From assembly GCF_002086485.1 (NCBI RefSeq), contig NZ_MVHF01000008.1, positions 62,001 to 126,000 on the forward strand: a DNA stretch of 64,000 bases, written 5' to 3'. The notes beneath the pieces are model-generated. The model worked only from the letters and a program-made list of their open reading frames with translations, made no database searches and had not been told where the DNA came from. Each line of letters begins with the position of its first letter. The first letter of the stretch is position 1. Both the position numbers and the translations under genes were made by a program. Positions 1 through 8,975 of the stretch are shown here, piece by piece. The DNA comes from Mycobacterium aquaticum. GTDB taxonomy: Bacteria > Actinomycetota > Actinomycetes > Mycobacteriales > Mycobacteriaceae.

Positions 1-342
1 GCGAGTTTCGCCGCGGACGGATCGAACGCAGCGGACATCGTTGGCAATTGGGCCGCGGCGGGCGTGACCGCGATCTGTGCCCAGAGCGACGAGACGGCGT
101 TCGTGGTCCTCCATGGTTTACGCCGGGCCGGTTTGCGCTGCCCGCAGGACATGGCGGTGATGGGCGTGAACGCCATCGAGCTGGGCGCGGTGAGCTTCCC
201 CCCGCTGACGTCGGTGGCGTTCGACGCCAAGGCAATCGTCGACGTGGCGGTCGCGGCGATGATGTCCGAGCTGGGCTACCCCACCGAACCCGAGCCGAGC
301 AGTGCGGGCGTGGCGAGGCTCATCGAGCGCGACTCCACCTGA
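1..342 (+). CDS. LacI-family transcriptional regulator, C-terminal part
   Basis: An open frame runs in from the window edge and stops at 342, giving 113 visible residues. The segment matches the C-terminal half of the periplasmic-binding-like sensor domain of LacI/GalR regulators: a CAQSDETA stretch where the family has its ANDxMA ligand-pocket motif, then LRRAGLRCPQDMAVMGVN, then PPLTSV. The DNA-binding domain lies outside the window. The regulator points towards the P450 at 444, about 100 bp downstream, but nothing shows it controls that gene. The ligand cannot be told from this fragment. Confidence 0.8.
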   Translation, partial: ASFAADGSNAADIVGNWAAAGVTAICAQSDETAFVVLHGLRRAGLRCPQDMAVMGVNAIELGAVSFPPLTSVAFDAKAIVDVAVAAMMSELGYPTEPEPSSAGVARLIERDST

Positions 343-443
343 CGCGTGTCCCGGTCGTCCAGCTCGAGAGAACCGCTGAGCTACTTACGCGCATAAGCAT
401 GCCTGTGTAAACTCCGTTCTCGGACACAGAGAGGTGGATTACC

Positions 444-1646
444 GTGACAGTGAGCGCGACCCAGAAGGTGTACTTCGACCCCTACGACGTCGAGATCAAC
501 GCCGATCCGTATCCCACATTCGCCCGGCTGCGCGACGAAGCGCCGCTGTACTACAACGAGCAGCATGACTTCTTCGCGCTGAGCCGGTTCGCCGATGTCA
601 ACAGGGCGCTCGTCGACCACGAGACCTTCAGCTCGGCTCGCGGCGCCATCATCGAGCTGATCAAAGCCAACATCGACATCCCTTCGGGCGCACTGATCTT
701 CGAGGACCCGCCGATCCATGACATCCATCGCAAGCTGCTGGCTCGAATGTTCACGCCCCGCAAGATCAATGCGCTCGAACCCAAGATTCGCGAGTTCTGT
801 GCGCAGTCCCTCGACCCACTCGTTGGCGCGGGCACGTTCGACTTCATCACCGACTTCGGCGCCGTGATGCCGATGCGCGTGATCAGCGCGCTCCTTGGTA
901 TCCCGGAGGGCGACCAGGAGATGATCCGCGACCACGGCAACGAGCAGTTGAGAACCGAGGCGGGTCAACCCATGAAGGCGGCCAAGGAAGGCCTGGTCGA
1001 CGGGTCGATCTTCGAGGCCTACATCGACTGGCGCAAGGACAATCCGTCCGACGACATCATGACGGACCTGCTCAACGTCGACTTCACCGACGAGCACGGC
1101 GTCACCCGCAAGCTCACCCGTGAGGAACTGCTGATCTACATCAATGTGGTGGCGGGAGCGGGCAACGAGACCACCACGCGGTTGATCGGCTGGGCGGCAA
1201 AGGTTTTGGCCGAGCACCCGGATCAACGACGCCAGCTCGTCGAGAACCCGGGGCTGATCCCGCAGGCGGTGGAGGAGCTGCTGCGCTTCGAGCCGCCGGC
1301 CCCGCACGTGGCCCGGTACGTGACCCGCGACGTCGAGTTCTACGGCCGGACCGTGCCCGAGGGCAGTGTCATGATGATGCTGATCGGAGCGGCGGTGCGC
1401 GACAGTCGCCAGTTCCCGCCCGACGGCGAGGTTTTCGACATCCACCGCGAACAGCGCCAGCATCTGGCGTTCAGCGTCGGCACGCACTACTGCCTGGGTT
1501 CGGCGCTCGCCCGGCTGGAGGGCCGCATCGCGCTTGAGGAGATCCTCAAGCGCTTCCCGGTATGGGAGGTGGACCTGGACAACGCCGCGTTGTCACCGAC
1601 CTCCACGGTGCGCGGCTGGGATTCCATGCCTGCCTTCGTGCCCTGA
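444..1646 (+). CDS. cytochrome P450
   Basis: Complete 400-residue cytosolic bacterial P450, a haem monooxygenase needing a ferredoxin and reductase. Seen: I-helix oxygen-activation motif GAGNETT (residues 238-244), ExxR at 278-281, and the haem loop FSVGTHYC with Cys350 as thiolate ligand. The GTG start at 444 follows GAGAGGTGG. The protein is closely related by eye along its whole length to the P450 at 58888-60069, sharing long blocks such as EAPLYYNEQHDF, FEDPPIH and YVTRDV. The I-helix has Asn at the position before the acidic residue, where the paralogue has Ser. No ferredoxin gene adjoins it. Substrate unknown; the catabolic neighbourhood suggests a steroid-, terpenoid- or fatty-acid-like compound. 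Confidence 0.93.
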   Translation: MTVSATQKVYFDPYDVEINADPYPTFARLRDEAPLYYNEQHDFFALSRFADVNRALVDHETFSSARGAIIELIKANIDIPSGALIFEDPPIHDIHRKLLARMFTPRKINALEPKIREFCAQSLDPLVGAGTFDFITDFGAVMPMRVISALLGIPEGDQEMIRDHGNEQLRTEAGQPMKAAKEGLVDGSIFEAYIDWRKDNPSDDIMTDLLNVDFTDEHGVTRKLTREELLIYINVVAGAGNETTTRLIGWAAKVLAEHPDQRRQLVENPGLIPQAVEELLRFEPPAPHVARYVTRDVEFYGRTVPEGSVMMMLIGAAVRDSRQFPPDGEVFDIHREQRQHLAFSVGTHYCLGSALARLEGRIALEEILKRFPVWEVDLDNAALSPTSTVRGWDSMPAFVP

Positions 1647-1647
1647 C

Positions 1648-1950
1648 CTAGTCGCTGGCAGGCAGCGGCTTGGCCTCCTTGAGATTTAGCGCGGTGGTGC
1701 CGATCGACAGCGTGCCCGCACCCGCCTTGGTGACCAGAACCTCGGCGCCACCGTCGTCGACATAGCGTTTGCCCATCAGATTGCCGTCGGCGAAGGCGGG
1801 GTCGATCGTTGCACCCGAGTCCTTTTCGGCGTCGAGGGCGATCATCGCGACACCCCCCGCGCGCAGATCATCGAGGCTGTCGGCGCTGCGCACGACGATC
1901 ACCTGGGTATCGCATACCTGGCTCTGGAGGCGGGTGCCGTTCTTGATCAT
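1648..1950 (-). CDS. small conserved-type protein, unknown function
   Basis: A 100-residue protein starting with ATG at 1950, after AAGGAGTCAGC, and ending two bases past the convergent P450 stop. No signal peptide or membrane segment is visible. It has one Cys in the block QVCDTQVIVVR and a Gly/Ala-rich C-terminal half. I recall related short actinobacterial proteins with an LRCGG segment; here the corresponding place reads LRAGG, so a second Cys may be missing, but this is from memory. It is the last gene behind the SDR-ligase pair, 79 bp after the ligase, and is probably co-transcribed. Function not assignable. Confidence 0.7.
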   Translation of the reverse strand: MIKNGTRLQSQVCDTQVIVVRSADSLDDLRAGGVAMIALDAEKDSGATIDPAFADGNLMGKRYVDDGGAEVLVTKAGAGTLSIGTTALNLKEAKPLPASD

Positions 1951-2029
1951 GCTGACTCCTTGGTGGTTGGGCTGCCTGGCCGCGACTGTGCATCCTCTGC
2001 GAGTTCCTGGCCGATTTTTCGCAGACGAT

Positions 2030-3535
2030 TCACGCTCGCGGAACGGGCGGTACCGGCTGAAGTTCATCGACGAGCTGGCGGCGCAGCACCTTGCCGGTGG
2101 CGTTGGTGGGCAGTTCATCGCGGAACACCACCCGGTCGGGGGTGCGGGAACCGCGCAGCTGCTGACGCACGTGTTCGCGTAACTCGTCGGGGTCGGGCGA
2201 GGCGCCTTCGGCAGGCACCACCACGGCGACGATGATCTGCCCCCACTGGGGATCCTCCGGCCCGACCACGGCCACGTCGCGCACCGCCGGATGCTCGACG
2301 AGCACATCCTCGATCTCGGCCGGGGCGATGTTCTCGCCGCCGCGGATGATGGTGTCGTCCGAGCGGCCGCCGATGAACAGGTAGCCTTCCTCGTCAAGCA
2401 TCGCAACGTCTTTGGTGGGAAACCAGCCTTGGGCGTCGAGCACCGACCCGATGTCGGTGTAGCGACCGGAAACCTGCTCGCCCCGCACGAACAGCTCACC
2501 GGTCTCGCCCGGGCCGAGCACGGTGCCGTCGTCGGCGCGGATCTGCACCTCGATACCTGGTACCACCTTTCCCACCGATCCGAGCCGCCGGACCACGGCC
2601 GGGTCGTCGCCGGCCAGAGCCGCCCGGTGGTCCTCGGGACCGAGAACAGCGATGGTCGAACTGGTTTCGGTGAGTCCGTAGGCGTTGACGAACCCGACGT
2701 GGGGCAGCAGCTGCAGTGCCTTGCGGACCAGCGGCAATGCGACCTTGGAACCGCCGTAAGCCAGATTGCGCAACGTCGACAGTGTGCTGCCCGACGCCTC
2801 GAGTGCGGTGACGATGCGGTCCAGCATGGTCGGCACGACAGTCGCGGTGGTCACCCCTTCGGACCGCGCCAGCTCGACCCAGCGATTCGCGTCGAAGGTC
2901 CGTAGGTACACCATCTTGCGGCCGGCGTACAGATTTGACATGGCCGCCCCGACACCGGCGATGTGATACGGCGGTACGCAGATCAGCGCGGCGTCTTCCG
3001 GTGCGGCCGAGTCGAATTCGACTGTCCCGGTGATGTAGCTGGTGAGATTGTTGTGGGTGAGCTCGACGGCCTTGGGACGCGACGTCGTGCCGGAGGTGAA
3101 GAGCACCACCGCGACGGCATCGGGATCGATGAATTCCGATACGGGCTCGGACTGGCAGGCCGAGGTCAGGAACTCCTCCGAGGTGATGACTTGTCTGCCT
3201 GCACCGGCGACGACGTCGGCATACTCGGCATCGGCGATCACGAGCGGTTCGGCAAGCCGGTCGATGAGTTCACGCAGACCGTCGGCGCTGAGCCGGTAGT
3301 TGAGCGGGGTGAACGGCACCCCGGCCCGGGCAGAGGCAAACAGCAGAACGGGCAGGAGCGCGCCGCCGGTGCCGATGTAGGCCACGTGGGCTGCGCGGGA
3401 CCTCGTGATGACGCCGGCGCCCCCGTCGGCCAGCGCACTCAATTCCCCGGCGGTGAGGCGGATATCGTCGGACACCACCGCGGTGCGGTCCGGGTTGCCC
3501 GACACCGCCATCTCCAGCAGCAGCGAAATACTCAT
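2030..3535 (-). CDS. acyl-CoA synthetase (AMP-forming, FadD-like)
   Basis: A 501-residue member of the adenylate-forming family, which converts a carboxylic acid, ATP and CoA to acyl-CoA via an acyl-AMP. Seen: phosphate-loop motif TSGTTSRPK (147-155), the A5-type block NAYGLTETSS, a C-terminal hinge region DIGSVLDAQGWFPTKD, and ATGKVLRR near the end carrying the catalytic Lys. The ATG overlaps the stop of the upstream SDR by ATGA, so the two are translationally coupled. Full-length for the family. The acyl substrate cannot be read from sequence, but the neighbours suggest a ring-bearing or branched acid. Confidence 0.93.
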   Translation of the reverse strand: MSISLLLEMAVSGNPDRTAVVSDDIRLTAGELSALADGGAGVITRSRAAHVAYIGTGGALLPVLLFASARAGVPFTPLNYRLSADGLRELIDRLAEPLVIADAEYADVVAGAGRQVITSEEFLTSACQSEPVSEFIDPDAVAVVLFTSGTTSRPKAVELTHNNLTSYITGTVEFDSAAPEDAALICVPPYHIAGVGAAMSNLYAGRKMVYLRTFDANRWVELARSEGVTTATVVPTMLDRIVTALEASGSTLSTLRNLAYGGSKVALPLVRKALQLLPHVGFVNAYGLTETSSTIAVLGPEDHRAALAGDDPAVVRRLGSVGKVVPGIEVQIRADDGTVLGPGETGELFVRGEQVSGRYTDIGSVLDAQGWFPTKDVAMLDEEGYLFIGGRSDDTIIRGGENIAPAEIEDVLVEHPAVRDVAVVGPEDPQWGQIIVAVVVPAEGASPDPDELREHVRQQLRGSRTPDRVVFRDELPTNATGKVLRRQLVDELQPVPPVPRA

Positions 3536-4392
3536 AGGCCCTGTCCCGGTGCGTCGACGAAGATATCGATGATCGGATCATCCCCGCCACCGTATCGGGA
3601 CAGGTCGGTGACGCCGGAGGCGGTGAGCACCTGCGAGTCGATGAAGCATTGCCCGGTGACCTCGGCGGCCGGACGGGAGAGGATCTCGACGGCGGCGTCC
3701 GCCATGATCTCCGGGCTGCGCGACGCGGCGAGCATGTCCGTGCCGCCGGCACCGTTGGCCACGGCGGCAGTCGCGATGTAGGTCTCGGGCCACAGGCAGC
3801 TGAAACCGATTCCGGCTCCGTCTTTTTCGGAGGCGTATTCGGCGGCCCAGCCCAGTGACAGCAGCGTCATACCGTATTTGGACAGCGTGTAGGACGGGTG
3901 GGCGCCGAGCCAGTACGGGTTCATGTTTATCGGCGGGGCCAGCGTCAGCACGTGCGGATTGGCAGAGCGGCGCAGATGCGGCAGTGCGGCCTTGGTGAGC
4001 AGGAACGTGCCGCGCACATTGATGTCCATCATCAGGTCGAACTTCTTGGCCGACAACGCCTCGGTGGGTTCGGTGGCAATGGCGCTGGCGTTGTTGACGA
4101 CGATGTCGATGCCGCCGAAATGTTCGACGGCGGTGGCGACCGCGCGTGCGACGTCGTCGTCGTTGCGAACATCCCCGACCACCGCGACGGCTTTGCCGCC
4201 GGCGGCTTCCACTTCGGAGACTGCGGTGTACACGGTGCCCGGCAGCTTGGGGTGCGGTTCGGCGGTCTTGGCCAGCAGCACCACGTTCGCTCCGCGGCGG
4301 GCAGCGCCGAGCGCGATCGCCAGGCCGATGCCGCGACTGCCGCCGGATACGACCAGGGTGCGATCGGTGAATGAGTCCTGTTGGCTGGGCAT
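3532..4392 (-). CDS. SDR oxidoreductase, HSDL2-like
   Basis: A 286-residue short-chain dehydrogenase. Seen: NAD(P)-binding SGGSRGIG (16-23), NNAS (100-103) and active-site Tyr168/Lys172 in YTLSK. The stretch LAPPINMNPYW followed by YTLSKYGM resembles the HSDL2 (hydroxysteroid dehydrogenase-like 2) group rather than FabG. The position of the usual catalytic Ser appears to be Ala152, which would weaken or change activity. It starts with ATG at 4392 behind an AGGAGG ribosome site and leads the operon SDR, acyl-CoA ligase, 100-residue protein. A promoter with a half operator lies just upstream. Confidence 0.9.
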   Translation of the reverse strand: MPSQQDSFTDRTLVVSGGSRGIGLAIALGAARRGANVVLLAKTAEPHPKLPGTVYTAVSEVEAAGGKAVAVVGDVRNDDDVARAVATAVEHFGGIDIVVNNASAIATEPTEALSAKKFDLMMDINVRGTFLLTKAALPHLRRSANPHVLTLAPPINMNPYWLGAHPSYTLSKYGMTLLSLGWAAEYASEKDGAGIGFSCLWPETYIATAAVANGAGGTDMLAASRSPEIMADAAVEILSRPAAEVTGQCFIDSQVLTASGVTDLSRYGGGDDPIIDIFVDAPGQGL

Positions 4393-4420
4393 GGGCCTCC
4401 TCGCGCGCCGCCGTCATTTG

Positions 4421-4448
4421 ATGGTATTGCCATTCTCATTTTTAGCAA
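4421..4448 (-). promoter_or_regulatory. predicted promoter of the SDR-ligase operon with half operator
   Basis: Reading the minus strand: -35 TTGCTA (4448-4443), a 16-bp spacer, and -10 TACCAT (4426-4421). Transcription would begin near 4413, about 20 bases before the SDR start. The spacer contains GAGAAT (4437-4432), one half of the island palindrome; the other half is degenerate. Assigned by eye from mycobacterial SigA-type consensus. Confidence 0.5.
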
Positions 4449-4561
4449 GTCTCGTAATCATAGAGTCACGCGCGTGGACTTACGCCGGGCCTCGGCGCTT
4501 TCGGCCAGTACCTGCCCGGTATTTTCCCAGTGCGGTATTGGCATTCTCTTTTTTGGCAAGT
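4423..4561. repeat. 28-bp direct repeat in a divergent promoter region
   Basis: Two copies, 4423-4450 and 4534-4561, agree at 25 of 28 positions and are 111 bp apart in the same orientation. Each reads GGTATTG, then CATTCTC, a T-run, and GCAAGT. One copy forms the promoter of the minus-strand SDR operon and the other that of the plus-strand mutase operon, so one binding element seems to have been duplicated to serve both. Confidence 0.75.
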
Positions 4562-4566
4562 ACGTT
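4538..4566 (+). promoter_or_regulatory. predicted promoter of the mutase operon (leaderless)
   Basis: -35 TTGGCA (4538-4543), 17-bp spacer, -10 TACGTT (4561-4566). The first codon (ATG 4575, or in-frame GTG 4572) begins six to nine bases after the -10, where transcription should start, and there is no ribosome-binding sequence. A leaderless mRNA is therefore likely. The half-site ATTCTC (4543-4548) overlaps the -35 end. Confidence 0.5.
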
Positions 4567-4574
4567 ATCCAGTG

Positions 4575-6151
<1,577 letters not shown>

Positions 6152-6152
<1 letters not shown>

Positions 6153-6550
6153 TGGTCACCCGCGTACTGGTCGCAAAACCGGGGCTCGACGGTCATGATC
6201 GCGGTGCCAAGATCGTCGCGCGCACCCTGCGCGATGCCGGATTCGAGGTCATCTACACCGGCATCCGGCAGCGCATCGAAGACATCGTGTCGATCGCACT
6301 TCAGGAAGACGTGGCCCTGGTGGGTCTTTCGATCCTCTCGGGGGCGCACGTGGCGCTCACCGCTCGGACCGTCGAAGCGCTGCGGGCCGCTGACGCCGAC
6401 GATATCGCGGTCGTCGTCGGGGGCACCATCCCGCAGGGCGACGTGCAGAAATTGCTGGACGCGGGTGCGGCCGCGGTGTTTCCGACGGGCACTGCGTTGG
6501 AGGAATTGGTGACCGAGGTTCGCGCTCTCACAGAAAAGGTCTCAGGCTGA
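6152..6550 (+). CDS. B12-binding small subunit of the acyl-CoA mutase
   Basis: A 132-residue cobalamin-binding domain. It shows the base-off/His-on signature DxHxxG at residues 13-18 (GLDGHDRGAK), with His15 as the cobalt ligand. It also has the SxL segment SILSG and the GG segment VVGGTIP of the Rossmann-like fold. GTG at 6152 overlaps the stop of the large subunit (TAGTG), ensuring coupled translation. Length matches IcmB/HcmB-type subunits (about 136). It pairs with the upstream barrel to form the active heteromer and should need adenosylcobalamin. Confidence 0.93.
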
Positions 6551-7506
6551 TGCGTCTTGGCGTCATGATCGGGGCGGAACGCGGCGACATGCCCCGCAAG
6601 GTCTCCAAACTGATCTCCGATATCCAGTGGGCCGAAGCGGCCGGTCTGGACAGTGCGTGGATGCCGCAGGTGCCCAACGACTTCGACTGCCTCACCATGG
6701 TCGCGTTGATGGCGGCGAACACCTCGCGCATCGAGCTCGGGACCGCGGTGGTGCCACTGCAAGCGCAGCACCCCATCGCGCTGGCCCGCCAAGCGCTTTC
6801 GGTGCACGCCATGTCGGCGGGCCGGCTGGCCCTCGGCGTGGGTCCGTCGCACCACTGGATCATTCGCGACATGCTGGGCCTGCCCTACCAGAAGCCGGCC
6901 GCATACACCCGCGACTATCTGCAGGTGTTGAACGCCGCACTCGCCGGGCCGGGAGATGTTGACGTGGAGAATGATTCGTTCACGGTGCACAACCCCACGG
7001 TGCTCGGAGCGGATACGCCGATGCCGGTGCTGGTGTCCGCGCTGGGCCCGGTGATGTTGCAGATCGCCGGTGAGCATGCCGATGGCACATCGCTGTGGAT
7101 GGCCGACGAGAAGGCCATCGGCGAACACATCGCGCCGAAGATCAACAGGGCCGCGGCAGAGGCGGGCAAGCCCGCGCCGCGCATCGTCGCAGGCATCCCC
7201 GTCACGCTGTGCACCAACTCCGAGATCGAGACCGCCAAGGACCGGGCCAACCGCGTGCTCGCCGAGGCCGAGACGTCGCCGAACTACCAGCGGCTGCTCG
7301 ACCGGGGTGAGGCGCGCAATGTCGGCGACCTCTGCGCAGCCGGCGACGAGGAGTCAATCCTCAAGCGGTTCAAGCAGTTCGCCGACGCCGGTGTCACGGA
7401 TCTGTCGGTGCGGTTGCTGCCGATCGGGGAGAACCGTGACGATCTCATCGCGTCCAAGTACCGCACGCGTGAGGTGATCGCGGAGCTTGCCAAGGCAGTG
7501 CGGTGA
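6550..7506 (+). CDS. luciferase-like (LLM) flavin/F420 oxidoreductase
   Basis: A 318-residue TIM-barrel protein of the bacterial-luciferase superfamily, which in mycobacteria usually uses F420 or FMN. Family features seen: AEAAGLDSAWMPQV, ELGTAVVPLQAQHPIALARQA, GRLALGVGPSHHW and the C-terminal KRFKQFADAGVTDLSVRLLP. Its start overlaps the previous stop by one base (TGATG), so it belongs to the mutase operon. It could oxidise or reduce the mutase substrate or product at the acyl chain; that role is inferred only from position. Confidence 0.88.
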   Translation: MRLGVMIGAERGDMPRKVSKLISDIQWAEAAGLDSAWMPQVPNDFDCLTMVALMAANTSRIELGTAVVPLQAQHPIALARQALSVHAMSAGRLALGVGPSHHWIIRDMLGLPYQKPAAYTRDYLQVLNAALAGPGDVDVENDSFTVHNPTVLGADTPMPVLVSALGPVMLQIAGEHADGTSLWMADEKAIGEHIAPKINRAAAEAGKPAPRIVAGIPVTLCTNSEIETAKDRANRVLAEAETSPNYQRLLDRGEARNVGDLCAAGDEESILKRFKQFADAGVTDLSVRLLPIGENRDDLIASKYRTREVIAELAKAVR

Positions 7507-8552
7507 CAAGCCCTCTTGCGGGTGTCCGCATCATCGAGGTCGGCGTCATGCTCGCCGGCCCGTACGCCACCATGATGTTGGCCGACCTGGGCGCAGAGGT
7601 GATCAAGGTGGAGCCGCCCGGCGGGGAGATCTCCCGGCAGGTCAGTGACAGCTACTTCGCCAGCCTCAACCGAGGTAAGCGCAGCATCTGCCTCGACCTC
7701 GCCTCGGAACCCGGTCAGGCGAAACTCGCCGAGCTGGTGGCCGATTCGCATGCGCTGCTGGTCAACATGAAACCTTCGGTGATCCGCCGGCTCGGGCTCA
7801 CCTACGACAACCTGCGCCGGTTCAATCCCCAGATCGTGTGCGTAGCGATGACGGGCTTCGGACTGGCCGGGGGTGACGACCCGGCGTTCGACTACGTGAT
7901 CCAGGCCGCCACCGGCGTGGCCTCGATGACCGGTGATCCCGACGGACCGCCGACGCTGCCGGGTTACTCTTCGGCGGACAACTCCACGGGCCTGACCGCT
8001 GCGCTGGGCCTGCTGGCGATGATCGTTTCGGGCAAGGGCGGCCAGGTCGACGTCTCACTGCGCGACGTGATGCTCTCGCAGCTGAACTACCGCGCGGCGG
8101 CCTATCTCAATGATGGCGCAGAGCCGCGGCGGTACCCGTTCGGCGCCCACTCGTATTATGTTCCGGCCCAGCTGTTCCCGACCGCTGACGGCCATCTCGC
8201 CTTGTTCATCACCCACGATGGCTTCTGGAAGTCGTTCGCGCAGGAGGCGAAGATCGACGGTTTCGCGACCATGGCCGAGCGCGCCGCACGGCGCGAGGAA
8301 GTGCTCGACGTGGTGACGGCGGTTCTGGCCGGCGATACCGCGCTCGGTTGGGAGGCGCGGCTGAAACCGCTGGGCATCCCGACTGCGGCCGTGCGCACCC
8401 TGCCCGAAGCGTTGGCTGACACGCCGGAAGCCGTGGTCGCCGCCGGGGATTTCCGATTGGTGGGCAGCCCTATTCGCATCGCCGGGTATACCCCGGATTA
8501 CCGCCCGCCGCCGGCGCTGGCCGAGCGTTCGGCCGCTCAATCTTCGTCGTAG
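7503..8552 (+). CDS. CaiB/BaiF family III CoA transferase or racemase
   Basis: A 349-residue member of the family that includes formyl-CoA transferase, carnitine CoA transferase and alpha-methylacyl-CoA racemase. Seen: N-terminal GVRIIEVGVMLAGPYATMMLADLGAEVIK-type start, KRSICLDL, and the catalytic-Asp region ADNSTGL where FRC has GDSNTG. Shorter than the usual 400 residues, mainly at the C-terminus. GTG at 7503 overlaps the previous stop (GTGA). In a mutase operon it could load CoA onto the acid or epimerise a 2-methylacyl-CoA so that the correct stereoisomer reaches the mutase. The last 16 bp overlap the convergent ferredoxin gene. Confidence 0.9.
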   Translation: MTSPLAGVRIIEVGVMLAGPYATMMLADLGAEVIKVEPPGGEISRQVSDSYFASLNRGKRSICLDLASEPGQAKLAELVADSHALLVNMKPSVIRRLGLTYDNLRRFNPQIVCVAMTGFGLAGGDDPAFDYVIQAATGVASMTGDPDGPPTLPGYSSADNSTGLTAALGLLAMIVSGKGGQVDVSLRDVMLSQLNYRAAAYLNDGAEPRRYPFGAHSYYVPAQLFPTADGHLALFITHDGFWKSFAQEAKIDGFATMAERAARREEVLDVVTAVLAGDTALGWEARLKPLGIPTAAVRTLPEALADTPEAVVAAGDFRLVGSPIRIAGYTPDYRPPPALAERSAAQSSS

Positions 8553-8857
8553 GAGACCGTCACCAGATCGCAGTCCGGGATCGCCTGGCAGGTGAGCACA
8601 TAGCCGTCGGCGACCTCGTCGTCGTCCAAGGCATCGTTGACCCGCATGGTCGCGGTGCCCTCGAGGAGTTTGGCCATGCAGGTGCCACAGTTACCCGCCT
8701 CGCAGGAGAACGGCGGCGTCATCCCGGCTCGGCGAGCGCTTTCCAGCAGCGTTTCACCCTGTCGCCGCGGTACGGACACCCGTTCTTTCTCGAACATGAT
8801 CGTCACCTGGCCGCCGGTTTCGCCGGCGGCCGTGGCGGACATCGGTTCTGCCGTCAT
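8537..8857 (-). CDS. 2Fe-2S plant-type ferredoxin
   Basis: A 106-residue electron carrier. Cys52, Cys57, Cys60 and Cys90 form the CX4CX2C...C cluster signature in FSCEAGNCGTC and VLTCQ. Single-domain length is normal. It starts with ATG at 8857 after GGGAG. The gene stands alone, divergent from the acyl-CoA ligase at 8976, with an exact island palindrome between them. It could feed the Rieske oxygenase (46295-47608) or a P450, since the window has no ferredoxin reductase; this pairing is a guess. Confidence 0.93.
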   Translation of the reverse strand: MTAEPMSATAAGETGGQVTIMFEKERVSVPRRQGETLLESARRAGMTPPFSCEAGNCGTCMAKLLEGTATMRVNDALDDDEVADGYVLTCQAIPDCDLVTVSYDED

Positions 8858-8890
8858 GAGACTCCCTGTGCACTGCGATTCTGACATAGC

Positions 8891-8905
8891 GAGAATATCA
8901 TTCTC
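8891..8905. promoter_or_regulatory. operator palindrome GAGAAT-N3-ATTCTC (exact)
   Basis: Six-base arms around ATC, centred between the divergent ferredoxin (start 8857) and ligase (start 8976). An AT-rich GATAGTATC at 8913-8921 beside it offers a -10-like hexamer on either strand (TAGTAT or TACTAT), so a bound repressor would cover both transcription starts. Confidence 0.7.
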
Positions 8906-8975
8906 CAGAAATGATAGTATCTTCTCATCCGTCCGCAGGACGATCTGACTACGGGGAGGTTGGCGAAGGTGTCCG

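Noticed and set aside
381..1487. Long minus-strand open frame opposite the P450
   Set aside because: It lies wholly inside the P450 gene on the other strand, has no recognisable domain and no ribosome site. Such antisense frames are normal in GC-rich DNA.
8908..8926. Second operator copy next to the site at 8891
   Set aside because: AGAAATGATAGTATCTTCT shows some symmetry, but its arms do not fit the consensus; it is better read as a -10 region.
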